Shown: positions 16,208-17,627 of the stretch, piece by piece
How the letters are laid out: every line of letters begins with the position of its first letter
Numbering within the stretch: the stretch's first letter is position 1
NCBI GenBank assembly: GCA_015501075.1
Contig: JADNYJ010000633.1
Coordinates: 1-17,627 of the forward strand
DNA length: 17,627 nt
From: Gymnopilus junonius
Taxonomy: Eukaryota > Basidiomycota > Agaricomycetes > Agaricales > Galerinaceae
Direction of reading: 5' to 3'
Translations under genes and position numbers: made by a program
Notes under the pieces: generated by a model
What the model saw: the letters and a program-made list of their open reading frames with translations, nothing else
What the model was told of the DNA's origin: nothing
Databases searched by the model: none

Positions 16208-17499
16208 AGTTGGTAGGGTGGTAGGTGATGAAGTTGCTTGTAAACTTCAAGTTTTTCTGGTGCGTTGGCAAGGTTTGACCCGGGTTCCCACGATGCTTCG
16301 GATATCGGATAGCCGAGCCACTTGACGTGGTATTGATAGCGTCCGTTTCTGTACTTTCGATGGTTCAGAATTGTTTCGACCTCGTATTCTGGTTCTCCAT
16401 CAATCGTTTCAGGGGGTGGTTGAGTGAAGTTCCGGCCGTGAACCTGTGTTTCCGTGTAGGGCATCAACAACGTTGCATGGAAGATGTCATGAATCCTCCA
16501 TGTCTTTGGCAACTGTAGTTGATACGTGAGAGGTCCTAAGACACGTTTGATCTTGAACGGTCCTTCTCTTCTCGGTGCCAGTTTCTTATTGTACCGTGTC
16601 TTCAGGTTCCTTGAATCGAGCCATACCTTTTGTCCTTCTTTGAATGGTACAAAGTTAGACTTCCGTCGATCGGCCATTCTTGCTCTTGCCAGTTCGTGTG
16701 CGGCAAGGGCTTCTTTTCTGTCCGAGATGAGGTTTTTCAGTTTTTCTTCTACGGAGGGGAACTTCGTATTCTCGAATGTGGTGGGAATAGCCACTGGGTT
16801 GGTTCCGAACATGAGTTCAAACGGGGTTCTTTGCCTGTCCGCATGTCTTCGATCGTTATGGACGAATTCCAGGGTGCCAACATGTTGTTTCCAGGTGGTC
16901 GGGTTTGACGAGCAATAGATAGCAAGATACGCTTCTATCTCCTGATTGAATCGTTCCGTGGTACCATCTGACTGAGGGTGATACGCCGTTGACAGTTTTG
17001 ACTTGATTCCAAGAAGTTTGAGCAGTTCTTGGAAGGCTTTTGCTGCGAATTGGGGTCCTCTATCGGAAATGATGCTGTCCGGTAGGCCAAATCGCTTGAA
17101 AAGGTTGTCCTGAAGGAGTAATGCCGCTCCTTCTTGCGAAAGAGTTTTCGAGCAAGGCATGATAATTACCCCCTTTGTAAGTCCGTGATCTACCACGATC
17201 AATAAAGAATCGAATCCGTCGATGCTGGGAAGGTCTGTGATCATATCCATGGAGCACTGTGCGAATGGTCTCATGGATTTAGCTCCTTCAATCGGGTGCA
17301 AGGAGGGATTCGCCGGGTTTCGGTTGATCTTGAATTGCTGGCATTGTCCGCACCCTTTGACGTAATTCTTGACGAACGTTCGCATTCCGGGCACCAGTAC
17401 AGTTGACGTACCGCGTTGTATGTTTCGAGTTCTCCGGGTGTCCTGCGGTGACCGAGTCGTGGTACATCGCGACGATTTTTCTGCGTAGTTCCTGGTCAT
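16204..17499 (-). CDS. Chromovirus Pol: integrase with chromodomain
   Basis: 431 residues open; about the first 35 are out of frame because of an upstream deletion. CGQC at 50-53 is the CC pair of the HHCC zinc domain. The DD35E triad is D85 (SMDMITDLP), D146 (ISDRGPQF) and E182 (TTERFNQ), with the HPQSDG word between the last two. A GPY/F-type module follows (REGPFKIKR, 311-319; LPKTWRIHDIFHATLL, 330-345). The C-terminal chromodomain is about 370-426, with YEVETIL, YHVKWLGYP, SEASWEP and NAPEKL. In this family, integrase joins cDNA to host DNA and the chromodomain steers insertion to particular chromatin. It ends in TGA overlapping ORF3a. Confidence 0.9.
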   Translation of the reverse strand: MTRNYAEKSSRCTTTRSPQDTRRTRNIQRGTSTVLVPGMRTFVKNYVKGCGQCQQFKINRNPANPSLHPIEGAKSMRPFAQCSMDMITDLPSIDGFDSLLIVVDHGLTKGVIIMPCSKTLSQEGAALLLQDNLFKRFGLPDSIISDRGPQFAAKAFQELLKLLGIKSKLSTAYHPQSDGTTERFNQEIEAYLAIYCSSNPTTWKQHVGTLEFVHNDRRHADRQRTPFELMFGTNPVAIPTTFENTKFPSVEEKLKNLISDRKEALAAHELARARMADRRKSNFVPFKEGQKVWLDSRNLKTRYNKKLAPRREGPFKIKRVLGPLTYQLQLPKTWRIHDIFHATLLMPYTETQVHGRNFTQPPPETIDGEPEYEVETILNHRKYRNGRYQYHVKWLGYPISEASWEPGSNLANAPEKLEVYKQLHHLPPYQL

Positions 17500-17614
17500 C
17501 GGGAATATAGTTCTTTTTCTTGTAAAAGATCAATTCCCCGATGCCTTCCATTTGCATTGTCTCCCAGTCGTCTAGTTTTTGCGAGACTTCGAGGTCCTTC
17601 TTGAGTGAGAAGTT
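17407..17614 (-). pseudogene. Chromovirus Pol: N-terminal HHCC part of integrase, frameshifted
   Basis: Reads KDLEVSQKLDDWETMQMEG, GELIFYKKKNYIPDD, RKIVAMYHDSVTAGHP, supplying the two His of the HHCC zinc domain. Read by family pattern, one base is missing at about 17441 (after GHP) and another at about 17406, so three frames are needed to reach the main integrase frame. In-frame TAA at 17617-17615 lies just upstream. The breaks may be real decay or base-calling errors in short G runs. Confidence 0.7.
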
Positions 17615-17627
17615 TTAATGCGTCCAC

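Larger units (their letters stand above)
14064..17627 (-). mobile_element. Ty3/gypsy chromovirus, 3' part
   Basis: Minus-strand LTR retrotransposon inserted in copy D. In element order the window holds the end of integrase with a chromodomain, ORF3a and ORF3b, a polypurine tract and the 3' LTR. The 5' LTR, any upstream gag, protease, RT and RNase H lie right of the window. Chromovirus assignment follows from integrase with a GPY/F module plus a C-terminal chromodomain. Coding sequence between integrase and the 3' LTR is unusual for this group. Confidence 0.92.

Noticed and set aside
16526..16918. 130-residue plus-strand ORF in the chromovirus region
   Set aside because: Antisense to integrase codons carrying clear catalytic and GPY/F motifs.

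Overview
This is eukaryotic, repeat-only DNA, most likely from a basidiomycete fungus (inference: Tad1/I-type LINEs with an RNase H domain and a chromodomain-bearing Ty3/gypsy element are typical of fungal genomes, and the divergent nested copies suggest a TE-rich Agaricomycete). I see no host gene, no tRNA or rRNA gene and no CRISPR. The window is a graveyard of one LINE family, with one LTR retrotransposon at the right edge and a remnant of another in the middle.

Layout. LINE copy A (+) fills 1-5581; its 5' end lies outside the window. It carries ORF1 (proline-rich region, then CCHC knuckles) and ORF2 (apurinic-like endonuclease, reverse transcriptase, RNase H, C-terminal Cys/His motif), then a 3' UTR and an 11-nt A tail. 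Copy B (-) covers 8887-5582. It reads from mid ORF1 to RT motif A, where A's tail cuts it off. Copy C (-) covers 11570-8888. It is 5'-truncated, holds a 308-bp tandem duplication in RNase H, and has lost about 370 bp of RT, replaced by the 3' end of a second, copia-like LTR element (11033-11320). It ends in a 29-nt A tail directly against B. Copy D (+) covers about 11571-14063. It keeps the 5' UTR and the true start of ORF1, then is cut inside the endonuclease by a chromovirus (-) that runs from its 3' LTR (14064-14522) past the right edge. The visible chromovirus order, in its own direction, is integrase with chromodomain, ORF3a, ORF3b (two zinc knuckles), polypurine tract, 3' LTR.

How the genes work together. 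In the LINE, ORF1 is an RNA-binding partner and ORF2 the nicking and copying enzyme. The two are joined by an overlapping TAATG stop/start in all three copies that retain it, which suggests reinitiation. In the chromovirus, integrase overlaps the next reading frame by ATGA. That frame is broken by a single TAA and encodes a Gag-like zinc-knuckle protein where normally only the LTR would follow. This unusual gene order is the most interesting feature here.

State of the copies. None of the LINE copies is intact. Copy A is broken mainly by 1-base deletions, copy B almost only by CGA-to-TGA nonsense changes (CpG decay), and copies C and D by both plus rearrangement. The LINE 3' UTR, present in A and C, conserves a G-quadruplex motif, a small hairpin and a tRNA A-box-like word.
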